A stretch of DNA of 64,000 bases, taken from contig VJOU01000006.1 in assembly GCA_007050995.1 (NCBI GenBank), positions 1 through 64,000 of the forward strand, in the 5' to 3' direction. Each line of letters opens with the position of its first letter. Position 1 is the stretch's first letter. The notes beneath the pieces are model-generated. The model was not told the origin of the DNA, did not search any database, and worked only from the letters and a program-made list of their open reading frames with translations. Source of the DNA: Glycocaulis profundi. Its GTDB lineage: Bacteria; Pseudomonadota; Alphaproteobacteria; Caulobacterales; Maricaulaceae. A program made the translations under genes and the position numbers. Below are positions 8,952 to 18,600 of this stretch, in pieces.

Positions 8952-9653
8952 ATGACAGACCGTTTCAAACTGGTCGCGCTTCTGCCCATGAAGGCGCACA
9001 GCGCCCGCGTGACCTCCAAGAATTTCCGCGAGTTCGCGGGCAAGCCGCTGTTCCGGTGGATTCTGGACACCCTGCTCTCGCTGGAGGAAATCGACCGCGT
9101 GGTGATCAACACCGACGCGCGCGAAATCCTCGCCGAGCACGGCCTGCGGGACGGGGACGTGGACGGGCGGGTGATGATCCGCGATCGCCGCGAGGAGATC
9201 TGCGGCGATTTCGTCTCGATGAACCTGGTGCTGGCCGACGACGTCGAGAACGTCGACGCCGACGCCTATCTGATGACCCACACCACCAACCCGCTGCTGG
9301 GCGCGGACACGATCCGCGCCGCCATCGCGCGCCACCGTCAGGCCCGCGAGACGGGCGAGGCCGACAGCCTGTTCGCGGTCAACCGCATCCAGACCCGGTT
9401 CTACCGCGAGGACGGCTCGCCGGTGAACCATGACCCCGACAACCTGATCCGCACCCAGGATCTCGAACCGTGGTACGAGGAGAATTCCAACCTCTACCTG
9501 TTCGACCGGGACAGCTTCGCGTCGACCGACGCCCGCATAGGCCGCCGTCCGGCCATGTTCACCACCCCGCCGCTGCAGTCGGTGGACATCGACGACGCCG
9601 ACCAGTGGGCCGTGGCCGAGGCGCTCGCCCTTTACAACCGGGAGACCGCCTGA
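8952..9653 (+). CDS. Acylneuraminate-type cytidylyltransferase (CMP-sugar synthetase)
   Basis: 233 residues. It should transfer CMP from CTP to the anomeric hydroxyl of a 2-keto sugar acid. The N-terminal nucleotide-binding motif is LLPMKAHSARVTSKN instead of the usual IPARGGSKGIPRKN of NeuA; the closing KN and GKPL are retained. Other family parts are INTDA, the THTTNPLLGADTI region and VNRIQTRFYR. This MKxHSxRV variant belongs to a branch usually annotated only as acylneuraminate cytidylyltransferase family, so its sugar is uncertain (nonulosonate or another keto-acid). No NeuB/NeuC-type synthase is present in the window. The last base of its TGA is the first base of the next ATG (9653), so expression is tightly coupled to the dehydrogenase. 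Confidence 0.8.
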   Translation: MTDRFKLVALLPMKAHSARVTSKNFREFAGKPLFRWILDTLLSLEEIDRVVINTDAREILAEHGLRDGDVDGRVMIRDRREEICGDFVSMNLVLADDVENVDADAYLMTHTTNPLLGADTIRAAIARHRQARETGEADSLFAVNRIQTRFYREDGSPVNHDPDNLIRTQDLEPWYEENSNLYLFDRDSFASTDARIGRRPAMFTTPPLQSVDIDDADQWAVAEALALYNRETA

Positions 9654-10585
9654 TGCGCGTGCTTGTGACCTGTCCGCCCATGCTGGGCATGATCGACGAA
9701 TTCCGCGATCGCTTCGCCGGGAAATCTGTGGAGCTGGTCGCCCCTGAGGTGGTCCAGACCAAGTCCGAGGACGTCCTGATCGATCTGCTGCCGGGCTTCG
9801 ACGGCTGGATCGCGGGCGACGATCCCGCCACCGCCCGCGTGCTGGAGGCCGCCGTCGCGGGCCGCCTGAAAGGCATGGTCAAATGGGGCGTCGGGGTCGA
9901 CAATGTCGACTTCGCCGCCGCGAAACGGCTGGGCCTGCCGGTCAGCCACACGCCGGGCGTTTTCGGCCGCGAGGTCGCGGACGTCGCGATGAACTATGTC
10001 GGCGGGCTGGCCCGCCAGACCTTTCTGATCGACCGGCAGATCCGGGCCGACAAGACCTGGCCCAAGCCGCGCGGGATTTCGCTCGCCGGGAAAAAGGCCG
10101 GGGTCGTCGGTTTCGGGGACATCGGCCGCAACACCGCCCGGCGCCTGCAGGCCGCGGAGATGGAGATCACCGTCTACGACCCCGCCTACGCGCCCGTCGA
10201 GGGCATCCGGGCCGAGGCGCGCGCCTGGCCCGAGGGCGTGGAGGAGATGGATTTCCTGGTCTTCACCGCCCCGCTGAACGACGCCACGCGGCACATGTTC
10301 GACGAGACCGTTCTGGACCGGGTGAAGCCCGGCCTGCGCCTGGTCAATGTGGGCCGCGGCCCGGTGGTCAAGGAGAGCGCGCTGCTCGAGGGGCTCCGCG
10401 ACGGGCGCATCCACTCCGCCGCGCTGGACGTGTTCGAGGAGGAGCCGCTGGCGCCGGACAGCCCGCTGCGGACGTTCGACCGCTGCATCTTCGGATCCCA
10501 TAACGGATCGAACACCGAGGACGCGGTCCGCCGCGTCAGCCACATGGCCATCGATCAGCTCTTCAGCCATCTCGGGATCGCCTGA
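9653..10585 (+). CDS. D-isomer-specific 2-hydroxyacid dehydrogenase (phosphoglycerate-dehydrogenase-like)
   Basis: 310 residues. NAD(H)-dependent enzyme of the D-2-hydroxyacid dehydrogenase family: nucleotide fold VVGFGDIG around 151-158, and the catalytic triad R235 (VNVGRGP), E264 (FEEEP) and H293 (GSHNGSN). It interconverts a 2-hydroxy acid and a 2-keto acid. No C-terminal ACT domain, so it is not a regulated SerA. Coupled one-base overlap with the CMP-sugar synthetase and two bases before the SDR gene suggest it acts on the same unusual sugar acid, for example by forming or reducing its 2-keto group; this is inference. The longer frame upstream runs inside the previous gene in another frame and is rejected. 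Confidence 0.85.
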   Translation: MRVLVTCPPMLGMIDEFRDRFAGKSVELVAPEVVQTKSEDVLIDLLPGFDGWIAGDDPATARVLEAAVAGRLKGMVKWGVGVDNVDFAAAKRLGLPVSHTPGVFGREVADVAMNYVGGLARQTFLIDRQIRADKTWPKPRGISLAGKKAGVVGFGDIGRNTARRLQAAEMEITVYDPAYAPVEGIRAEARAWPEGVEEMDFLVFTAPLNDATRHMFDETVLDRVKPGLRLVNVGRGPVVKESALLEGLRDGRIHSAALDVFEEEPLAPDSPLRTFDRCIFGSHNGSNTEDAVRRVSHMAIDQLFSHLGIA

Positions 10586-10587
10586 CC

Positions 10588-11331
10588 ATGGCCGCGCGCA
10601 CGGTCGTCATCACGGGGATCGGAGGCGGGATCGGCACGGCGCTGGGCCGCGCCTTCCGCGCCGCCGGGGACCGGGTCGTGGGCGCCGGACGCGAAGCGCC
10701 TGGCGAGGGCGTCTGCGACGCTTTCGTGGAAACCGACCTGCGCCAGCTCGCGCGCTCTGACGCGGCGCTGGAGGATTTCGCCGTCCAGACGCGGCGGGCC
10801 GCCGGCGCGGCGCCCGTGGCGGTTCTGGTCAACAACGCGGCCACCCAGCGACTGGGCGGGGCGGGCGATCTGTCTTTCAGCGACTGGGCGGAGACGCTGG
10901 AGGTGAACCTCACCGCGCCCTTCCGGCTGGTGCAGGCCTTTCTCCCCGAGCTGCGCGCGGCCCGCGGCTGCGTGGTCAACATCGGATCGGTCCATGCTCA
11001 GGCGACCAAGCCCGGCTTCGCCGCGTACGCCACCTCCAAAGCGGCGCTGCACGGCCTGACCCGCGCGTTGGCGGTCGATCTGGGGCCTGAGGTGCGCTGC
11101 GTCTGCCTCGCCCCGGCGGCCATCGCCACGGACATGCTCAAGGCCGGCTTCGAAGGGCGGGAGGCGGACCTGCGCGAACTGGAGGGCGTGCATCCCGCAG
11201 GCCGGATCGGGGAGCCGGAGGAAGCCGCCGCCGCGGCGGTTTTCCTCGCCTCGCCTCAGGCCGGGTTCGCCACCGGCGCCACTTTCTATCTCGACGGAGG
11301 CGTGCTGTCGCGGCTGCACGACCCGGTTTGA
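10588..11331 (+). CDS. Short-chain dehydrogenase/reductase
   Basis: 247 residues, classical SDR. Seen: cofactor-binding GIGGGIG at 10-16, NNAA at about 82-85, and the catalytic S134, Y147, K151 set (NIGS, YATSK). The C-terminal FLASPQAGFATGATFYLDGG is typical of enzymes acting on small alcohols, sugars or acyl chains. It is the third gene of the CMP-synthetase/dehydrogenase/SDR unit and likely modifies the same precursor. Substrate not predictable. A 312-bp gap to the ABC permease follows. Confidence 0.85.
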   Translation: MAARTVVITGIGGGIGTALGRAFRAAGDRVVGAGREAPGEGVCDAFVETDLRQLARSDAALEDFAVQTRRAAGAAPVAVLVNNAATQRLGGAGDLSFSDWAETLEVNLTAPFRLVQAFLPELRAARGCVVNIGSVHAQATKPGFAAYATSKAALHGLTRALAVDLGPEVRCVCLAPAAIATDMLKAGFEGREADLRELEGVHPAGRIGEPEEAAAAAVFLASPQAGFATGATFYLDGGVLSRLHDPV

Positions 11332-11643
11332 CGCGGCCCGGCTTTGCCCGATCCTGCGCCGGCGGCGCGCCACGCGCCGCAGCCCGGCCCTGCGACGGCC
11401 TTCCGGGCCCAGAGAAAAGGACGCCGCCATGAGTGGACGACACGTCCGGACGGGCTCGAATAGGAGTTGCGGGCCGGTTGCCACGATGCGCGATTTCTGC
11501 TGTATGGCCACGGCCTCAGCCCCCGAAACGCCCTGCCGGACCCCCTTCCGGCGCGACACCCCCAGACCGCACTCGACCTCGCCGGGAGCTGCGCGCCGCG
11601 CAGCGACCCACCGGAACGGTCGGCTATCGATGAGCGCCGCTTC
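11332..11643 (+). other. 312-bp gap before the exporter genes, probably untranslated or promoter-bearing
   Basis: No convincing gene. An ATG at 11429 with AAAAGGA upstream opens a 73-codon frame ending at 11650, but its composition is Arg/Pro/Ser-rich as expected for random GC-rich frames and no family is recognised. The permease frame is also open through this gap from about 11467, with non-family sequence. The first part (11345-11400) is rich in short GC inverted repeats. I see no clear -35/-10 pair, yet the break in an otherwise tightly packed operon makes a separate promoter for the exporter genes plausible. Confidence 0.35.
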
Positions 11644-12522
11644 ATGGTGAAGAAGACATCCAGCGACAAAGCCGACGAAGCCCCGCCGACGCTGATCTAC
11701 AGATCGGACGACAGGGTCAAGTCAGGCTTCTTCCGCCCCCTGTTCATCCTGATCGGACAGATCATCCGCTGGCGCTGGCACATCATGATCAACGTGCGCC
11801 GGGATTTCATGAAGGTGTCGCGCGGCGCCACCTTCGGCGCGTTCTGGAACGTGGTCCTGCCGCTCGTGCCTCTGGGGGCCTACACCCTTCTGGCCTGGGC
11901 GCGGGTCTTCCCCGAGCGCGAGGGCTATCCCGCCATCGTCTACGTGACCACCGGCGCGACGCTGTGGTTCCTGTTCGTGGACTGCGCGGTGGGGACCATG
12001 AAGTCGGTGATGGCCAAGACGTCCATGATCGGCCAGACCTCCTATCCCCTCATCGGGGTGGTGGCCGGACAGTTCGGCGAGATCGGCTTCAATCTCGCCG
12101 TCCGGCTGTGCGCGGTCGCGCTCGCGGTGGGCCTTCTGTGGGGGGCGCCGAGCTGGGGGCTCGTCCTCGCGCCGCTGGCGCTCCTGCCCGCCATCGCCTT
12201 CTTCCTCGGGCTCGGCCTGGTTCTGGCGGTGATGGGATCGGCCTCGAAAGACATCTCCAACATCGCCGGGGTGATCGCGGCCTACGCGATCTTCGTGTCG
12301 AACGTCATCTTCCCGGTGGAGTTCGCCGGCCCGCTGGCCCCGATCAGCACGTTCAACCCCGCCGCGATCTTCATCGACAACATGCGCTCGGTGGTCTTCT
12401 ACGCCCGCCTTGAAAGCCCCGTCTCCTATGCCATCGCCAGCGGAGCGGGCGTCCTGCTCCTCATCGTGGGCGCGCGCATGTTCTACGTGATGGAATTCCG
12501 CATCCGGAGCTACAAGTCGTGA
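11644..12522 (+). CDS. wzm: ABC-2 type polysaccharide export permease (Wzm/KpsM-like)
   Basis: 292 residues. An integral membrane permease with about six hydrophobic segments after a cytoplasmic N-terminus: around residues 65-85, 95-120, 145-170, 175-205, 215-235 and 265-285. The sequence RDFMKVSRGATFGAFWNVVLPL matches the cytoplasmic amphipathic entry of the ABC2_membrane family of O-antigen/capsule exporters. With the overlapping ATPase it should flip undecaprenyl-linked or lipid-linked glycan to the periplasm. Start ATG 11644 is preferred because the family begins close to this point. The stop overlaps the ATPase GTG by 4 bp. Confidence 0.88.
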   Translation: MVKKTSSDKADEAPPTLIYRSDDRVKSGFFRPLFILIGQIIRWRWHIMINVRRDFMKVSRGATFGAFWNVVLPLVPLGAYTLLAWARVFPEREGYPAIVYVTTGATLWFLFVDCAVGTMKSVMAKTSMIGQTSYPLIGVVAGQFGEIGFNLAVRLCAVALAVGLLWGAPSWGLVLAPLALLPAIAFFLGLGLVLAVMGSASKDISNIAGVIAAYAIFVSNVIFPVEFAGPLAPISTFNPAAIFIDNMRSVVFYARLESPVSYAIASGAGVLLLIVGARMFYVMEFRIRSYKS

Positions 12523-13757
12523 GCGCGCCCGACGTCATCCTGGACGTGCGCGGGGTCAGCAAGTTCTACGCGCGCACCGCAGGACGCGCGGACTCGGTGC
12601 TGATGCGCGACCTGCCCCGGGCCGTCCTCGGGCTCTCGTCCAAGCCCCATCCCGCGGGCAAATCAGACATCGTGGCGGTGGACGATCTCGATCTGATGAT
12701 CCGGCGCGGCGAAGCGGTGGGCATCATCGGCCTGAACGGGTCGGGCAAGACGACGACCCTGCGCATGGTCGCCGGCCAGCTCAGGCCCGACCGCGGCGAG
12801 ATCGTCATCAACGGCCGGAGCGCGGCGATCATCGCGCTGGCCGCAGGCATGGAGGGCGGCGAGACCGGCCGCTCGAACATCTACATCCGCTCGGCGATGA
12901 TGGGCCGCTCCCGCAAAGACGTCGAGAGCGTGGCCGATGAGATCATCGAGTTCACCGAACTGGGCGAGGCCATCGACTCGCCGATCGCGACCTACAGCTC
13001 AGGCATGAAAATCCGGCTGGCCTTCGCCATCGCGATCTTCACCCGCCCCGACCTGCTGATCGTCGACGAAACCCTGTCGGTGGGCGATTTCCACTTCCGT
13101 CAGAAATGCCTCTCCAAGGTGCGCGAGCTCCGAGAGAACAGCGCCTTCCTTCTCGTCACCCACTCCATGGGCGACGTGCGCAATTTCTGCGACCGGGTGC
13201 TCGTCATGCACCGGGGCAAGGTGGTGTTCGAGGGCGAGCCGCTGGCCGCCGTCGAATATTACCAGAGGCTGGGCGAGAAGGGCCGTGACGAGGACGCCGT
13301 GGCAAAGGTCGCCCGTCTGCGCGGCGACTTCATCCGCAACGACAACGAAGTCAGCGATGTCGAGCACCACTGGTGCGACGCCCAGGGCAACATGATCGAC
13401 AGGCTCGATCCCGGCGAGGACGCCTATTTCCGGGCCGCGTTCACACTGCGCGACACCCCGATCAAGCCTCAGATCGGCATACCGATCTGGTCGCGCGAGG
13501 GGGTCTACGTCACCGGCATCTCCACGCTGCACTCCGACGAGCCCGTCACGCTCACGGCCGGGCGCAACGAATTCATCATCAAGGTGCCGGGCTTCCCGCT
13601 GAACCCGGGGCGTTATGAATCCAATTTCTCCATCAATGACAGCGGGGCGTTCCTGTACCGGCAGCCGAACGAGCCGGTGGTGGTCCGATCGAAACCGAAG
13701 ATGTTCTGGGGCGTGATCCATCTCGCCCAGCAATGGCGAAGGGTGAATCATGACTGA
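12519..13757 (+). CDS. wzt: Polysaccharide ABC exporter ATPase with C-terminal Wzt-like domain
   Basis: 412 residues. Residues 1-250 are the nucleotide-binding domain: Walker A GLNGSGKT at 71-78, signature YSSGMKIRL at 159-167, Walker B LLIVDE at 179-184 and switch H215. The VILDVRGVSKFY start and 45-residue insertion before Walker A are typical of TagH/Wzt/KpsT proteins. Residues about 270-405 form a beta-rich extension (IGIPIWSREGVYVTGIST, NPGRYESNFSIND) fitting the Wzt_C carbohydrate-binding domain, which in E. coli O8/O9a recognises the capped end of the finished chain. Such a domain implies that the exported glycan carries a terminal modification. GTG start overlaps the permease stop by 4 bp; the stop overlaps the following gene by 8 bp. 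Confidence 0.9.
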   Translation: MSAPDVILDVRGVSKFYARTAGRADSVLMRDLPRAVLGLSSKPHPAGKSDIVAVDDLDLMIRRGEAVGIIGLNGSGKTTTLRMVAGQLRPDRGEIVINGRSAAIIALAAGMEGGETGRSNIYIRSAMMGRSRKDVESVADEIIEFTELGEAIDSPIATYSSGMKIRLAFAIAIFTRPDLLIVDETLSVGDFHFRQKCLSKVRELRENSAFLLVTHSMGDVRNFCDRVLVMHRGKVVFEGEPLAAVEYYQRLGEKGRDEDAVAKVARLRGDFIRNDNEVSDVEHHWCDAQGNMIDRLDPGEDAYFRAAFTLRDTPIKPQIGIPIWSREGVYVTGISTLHSDEPVTLTAGRNEFIIKVPGFPLNPGRYESNFSINDSGAFLYRQPNEPVVVRSKPKMFWGVIHLAQQWRRVNHD

Positions 13758-15585
13758 GACGACACCGGCTGGCGGCGGCGACGCGAAAACCCTGCGGTTC
13801 TCCATCATCACCCCCTCGTTCAATCAGGGGCGCTTCCTGCCTGAGTGTCTGGATTCGGTCGCGCGCCAGACCCATCCCGCCCACGAGCACATCGTGCTCG
13901 ATCCCGGATCGAAGGACGACAGCCGGGAGATCGCGGCCAAGGCGGAGGGCGTGACCCTGATCGCCGAGCCCGACGACGGTCAGGTGGACGCCATCAACAA
14001 GGGCTTCGCCATGGCCACCGGCGACGTGCTCGCCTGGCTCAACTCCGATGACGTGTACGCCGACGAGACCGTGTTCGAAAAGGTGGCCGCCCGCTTCGCC
14101 GAGCCCGACGCCCCCGACATCGTCTATGGCCGCGCCGAGTTCATGGACGAGGACGGAGCGTTTCTGAAAAAGGCCTTCGTCAACGGAAACGCCGACACGC
14201 TGCTGGAAACGCTCCAGCATCAGGTCGGAATCATCCAGCCCTCGGTCTTCATCCATCGCCGGGCCTTCGAGAAAGTCGGCGGTCTCGATCCCGACTACGA
14301 GTACGCCCTCGATTACGAATACTGGGCGCGGCTCGCCGCAGGGGGCTGCCGCTGGGCGCATCTGGACCATCTGCTGTCCCGGCACCGCTGGTGGTCGGAC
14401 ATGAAGACCGCCTCCCAGCGCGATCTGTCCCTGCATGAGCACTGCCGGGTCGTGCTCAAGCATTTCGGCTACGTCAACTGGCGCTGGATTCACCGCCTGG
14501 CCGACTGCCTGGTGGGCGGCGTGGACGGCATCGTCGACAGCGACACGTCCCAGGTCGACGAGCTCGCCCGCCGCAGGAAGATCGCCGAGCTTTACCTCCA
14601 GTACATAAAGCCGGCCGGCGTCCGCAACAGCCTGCGCCGACGGGTCCGCGAGCCTCAGGTCCGCCAGACCGTCGCGGACATGCTCAATCACGGCGTCGAT
14701 CTCAGCCCGTACGCCTTCTGGGCGGAGCCCGTGCAGGAAGACAGCCCCGAGACCGCGCCGGACGGCAAGGCCCTGCCCGTCACATGGCGCCCGCTGGCCG
14801 GAAGCCTCGAGCGCGGTGAGGACGTCGTGGCCTATCGCTTCTCCGAAGAACTCGACTGGGCCTTCAAGCGCAGCTGGCACGACCAGCAGATGGCGCGGAC
14901 CCGGGCCTTCTGCGAGCAGCTGCGTTCGGCGCGCAGCTCCGACACCTGCGTCGTCGTGGGCAACGGGCCCTCTCTTAAGAAGACGCCGCTGTCCGCGCTG
15001 GAGGGCACGGACGTGTTCATCTCGAACTTCGCCTACTACCACGCCGAGCTGCTTCAGCGGGCCAAGTTCCTGACGATCACGAACGATTACGTCATGCGCC
15101 AGGGCGCATACGACCTGCCCCAGCTGAGATCGGTCTACAAGCTGCTGCCCGTGTGGATGGCGCCCTACACCGTCCCGCAGCCTGAGACGTTCTATTTCAG
15201 CGCCCATCTGAGGCCGCAATTCTCCGATTCAATCGAGCACTGGGTCTCATGGCGGTCGACCGTGAGCTTCTTCAATCTGCAGCTCGCGGCGGGTCTGGGT
15301 TACAAGAAGATTCTGCTGGTCGGTTTCGACCATTCCTACAAGCAGCAGGACTCGCTCAAGGAAGGCGACCTGATCGAACAGCGCGATGACGATGAGAACC
15401 ATTTCATCGCGAGCTATTTCAAGGGCAAAGTCTGGCAGGCCGCCGACACCGGCAACATGGAATCGGTCTACGAGATCGCCCGTGAGCACGCCGAAAAGTC
15501 GGGAATCGAGATCGTCAACTGCACCGTGGGCGGGAAGCTTGAAGTCTTCCGCCGGGGCAGGCTGGCTGCGGAACTGGCCCGCTGA
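13750..15585 (+). CDS. Two-domain glycosyltransferase: GT2 plus GT42/DUF115-like
   Basis: 611 residues. Residues 15-250 are a GT2 domain (FSIITPSFNQGRFL, DGQVDAINKG, WLNSDDVY at 97-104, IIQPSVF, LDYEYWARLA). Residues about 395-600 are a GT42/DUF115-like domain: VGNGPSLK at 403-410, ISNFAYY at 424-430, TITND at 442-446, LVGFDHSY at 523-530 and NCTVGGKLEVF near the end. The CstII-like order of these elements (NGPSLK, an asparagine with aromatic residues, then GxD) is clear. The middle (250-395) is helical and of unknown role. I infer two successive transfers or a transfer and an unusual capping by one polypeptide. The start overlaps wzt by 8 bp; the giant gene follows after 31 bp. Confidence 0.7.
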   Translation: MTETTPAGGGDAKTLRFSIITPSFNQGRFLPECLDSVARQTHPAHEHIVLDPGSKDDSREIAAKAEGVTLIAEPDDGQVDAINKGFAMATGDVLAWLNSDDVYADETVFEKVAARFAEPDAPDIVYGRAEFMDEDGAFLKKAFVNGNADTLLETLQHQVGIIQPSVFIHRRAFEKVGGLDPDYEYALDYEYWARLAAGGCRWAHLDHLLSRHRWWSDMKTASQRDLSLHEHCRVVLKHFGYVNWRWIHRLADCLVGGVDGIVDSDTSQVDELARRRKIAELYLQYIKPAGVRNSLRRRVREPQVRQTVADMLNHGVDLSPYAFWAEPVQEDSPETAPDGKALPVTWRPLAGSLERGEDVVAYRFSEELDWAFKRSWHDQQMARTRAFCEQLRSARSSDTCVVVGNGPSLKKTPLSALEGTDVFISNFAYYHAELLQRAKFLTITNDYVMRQGAYDLPQLRSVYKLLPVWMAPYTVPQPETFYFSAHLRPQFSDSIEHWVSWRSTVSFFNLQLAAGLGYKKILLVGFDHSYKQQDSLKEGDLIEQRDDDENHFIASYFKGKVWQAADTGNMESVYEIAREHAEKSGIEIVNCTVGGKLEVFRRGRLAAELAR

Positions 15586-15616
15586 ACCGAGATAAGATCA
15601 CAGGCATCACTCCTTC

Positions 15617-18600
15617 ATGACAAAACTTCCCGCGACACGGCCTTCCCAGCGCGTCCTGCTCAAGGCCGCCGATTCCAGGCTGCCCAGACCCGCCTGCGAC
15701 ATTCTCAATCCGTCCGAGCCAGGCGCGCGCGCGCTGCTGCCCCGGATGCTCGTCCTGGACATGACACGGATCGGGCAGCAGACCGCGACCGGAGAACTCA
15801 AGCAGACCTATTTCGAGAACTGGCCTGAAGACCGGCTGATGCATGTCTTCGCCTCGCCGGGCAAACGCCTTGGCCGGCGGCTGAACGGCCTGGATGATCC
15901 TTCCGCCTTCGTCAGCGTCAGAGACGCCATCGAGGGCTGCCTGGCCTTTTCGCCGGACGTCATTCTGTACCGGCCGGTCGCCGAACGGCCCGACCTGCAC
16001 GCCGTGGCGCGCGCGGTCCTCCAGAAATGCAGCGCTCCCATGGCGATCTGGCTGATGGACGACTGGCCGGACCGACTGGCCCGTCAGGATCCGGCCGAGG
16101 GCCGCAAATGGGACGCCGAACTGCGCTGGCTGCTCAAGCGCTCCGCCGAGCGCTTCGTGATCTGCGAGCGGATGGCCGAAGGCTATGGCGAGCGTTACGG
16201 CGCCGCCTTCCATGTCCTGCGCAACGGCGTCCTGCCCGAAGAATGGCGCGGCCTTCCCGCCGCGCCCCGCCGCGACACCCTGGTGATGCGCTATGCAGGC
16301 AGCATAGCGCCGGACATGACCCGGGACGCGGTCCATGCCGCCGCCCGGGCGGTCAGCGAGCTTCAGGGCGAGGTCCCCGTCCGCTTCGAGATCCGCACCC
16401 AGCCTCTGTGGGAGAAGCTCGAAGGACCGGCCCTGGCGGGTCTGGACGGTGTCTCCATCGGATCGTCGGACATGACGCGCGACGAATACCGCGAGTGGCT
16501 GTCAGAAGCCGACATGCTGTTCGTGGGCTATAATTTCGACGAGCACAGCCGCGCCTATCTGAAATTCTCCTTCGCCAACAAGATTCCCGAATGCCTGGCC
16601 AGCGGATCGCCGGTGATCGCGCTCGGGCCGCCCGACCTGCCCAGCATCGAAGCCCTGAAGGCCTCCGACGCGGTGCGCCATGTGGGCGAGCCCGAGCCTG
16701 AAGCCCTCAAGGCCGCGATCCGCGAGATGGCGGGTTCGCCCGAGCTGCGCGCCGAGCTGGGCGCGCGGGGCCGCGAGCATGCGTTCGACCGTTACGGCCT
16801 GCCCGAACAGCGCCGCCGCTTCGTCGAGGCGATGGCCGATCTCGCCGGTTTCGACGGCGAGGCCGCAGGCACGCGTGAGGCGCGGCTGTCGCGCGTGACG
16901 GCCAGCCGTCCCGTGGCGGGGTACGCCACCCAGGACCACCCCCGGCATCTCAAGGCCCAGCTGGACGAGGTGCGCGTGGTGCGCGAGATCCTCGGCGCCG
17001 GGCCGGGCCTCATGCTGGACGTGGGCGCGCACACCGGCGGCTCTCTGCACTGGTTCAAGGCCGACGCCTGGACCATTCACGCCTTCGAGCCCGACCCCGC
17101 GAACCGCGCCCGGCTGGAGAAGGCGGCCGCCGGCTTCGGCAACGTCGCCATCCATCCGGTCGCCGTCAGCGACACGCTGGCCGGGGACGTGCCTTTCTTC
17201 GCCTCCGACGAAAGCACCGGGATCAGCGGGCTGACCGCCTTCCGCGAAACGCACAAGGAAGTCGCCCGGGTCGAGACCATCACCCTGGACGCGTTCTGCG
17301 ACCGCGAGGGCATCGACCGCATCGACTTCCTGAAGATCGACGTGGAAGGGTTCGAGCTGTCCGTTCTGAAAGGGCTGGACTTCACCCGCCGCCCCCCCGC
17401 GGCGGTGATCGCCGAATTCGAGGACGCCAAGACCACCCAGCAGGGCTATGACAGCCACGAGCTCGCCGGCTTTCTGGCCGACCGTGGCTATACCGTCTAT
17501 GTCAGCGAGTGGCACCCCATCACCGCCTACGGGGTCAAGCACAGCTGGCGGCGCATGCGCCAGTATCCGTGCGACATCCCCAGCGCCGGGTGGGGCAATC
17601 TGGTCGCGTTCCGCGAGGCCCCCTCCAGCGAGGCCCTCGCCAGGGCGGTCAACGCACTGGTCCATATCGGCGCGCCCGAGCCTCAGGCTTTCGGCAAGCC
17701 GCTGAAAACCCATTTCAAACCGAACCTGCGCCCGCTTCTGGTCATCGGAAACGGCCCGTCGCTGAAGGGCTTCGATCCGCGGACCGTGAAGGGCATGGAC
17801 ACGCTGGGCATGAACGCGGCCTACCGGCACTGGGAGACCATCGACTGGTGGCCGACCTATTACGCCTGCCTGGACGAGGTCGTGGGGCTGGCCCACAAGG
17901 ACGCCATCGCGGCCATGATCCGTGATTGCGAGCGGACGGGCATCCGCCGTTTCATCCTGCGCGCCAACCTGATCGAAGCTCTGGGCGATCTGGGGCGGCA
18001 CGAACGGGTGCTGGATTTCGACCGCTCGCGCGAGCATGCCGAAATCCTCGACCTGCGCCCGGTCACAACCGGATCGCACGCCGTGCTGTGGGGCGCCTGG
18101 GCGGGGTATCCGAACATCTACGTCATCGGCGTGGACGGCCGTTATGCGGCCGCTCTGCCCGGATCGGAGAGCCGGGGCGGAATCGCCCGGGAGATCGTTC
18201 GGGCTGAGGTTAATCCCAATTACTACATTGACGACTATCAGCGCCCCGGCGACCGTTACAACGAGCCCAATCCGGGCCGGGACCTTCACCAGCAGGCCTG
18301 GCGGCGGACGGCGGGGCTGGTCGCGCGCACGCCCTCCAAGGTGTTCAATCTCAACACGGACTCGCGCATCGACGCCTTCGATTTCGCCCGGCTCGACCTG
18401 ACCGACCCGAAGAGCGCCGCGGAAGTGATCAAGCGCGCGGACGTGTTCGCCGGGCGCGACGACGCGGACCGCGTCATCGAGATGGACGATCCGTCCGGCC
18501 TCGCCCGCCAGCCCATGCGCCTGCTGGCCGAAGCGCTGAACCGGCCGCGCGCGGCGGCCACCTGCCGCATCGACGACACCGACGCCCTCGCCCATGCGCG

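Noticed and set aside
11429-11650. 73-codon ORF with a fair ribosome-binding site before the ABC permease
   Set aside because: Composition is that of random GC-rich frames (Arg, Pro, Ser), no family pattern, and it runs into the permease start; kept only as a note on the gap.
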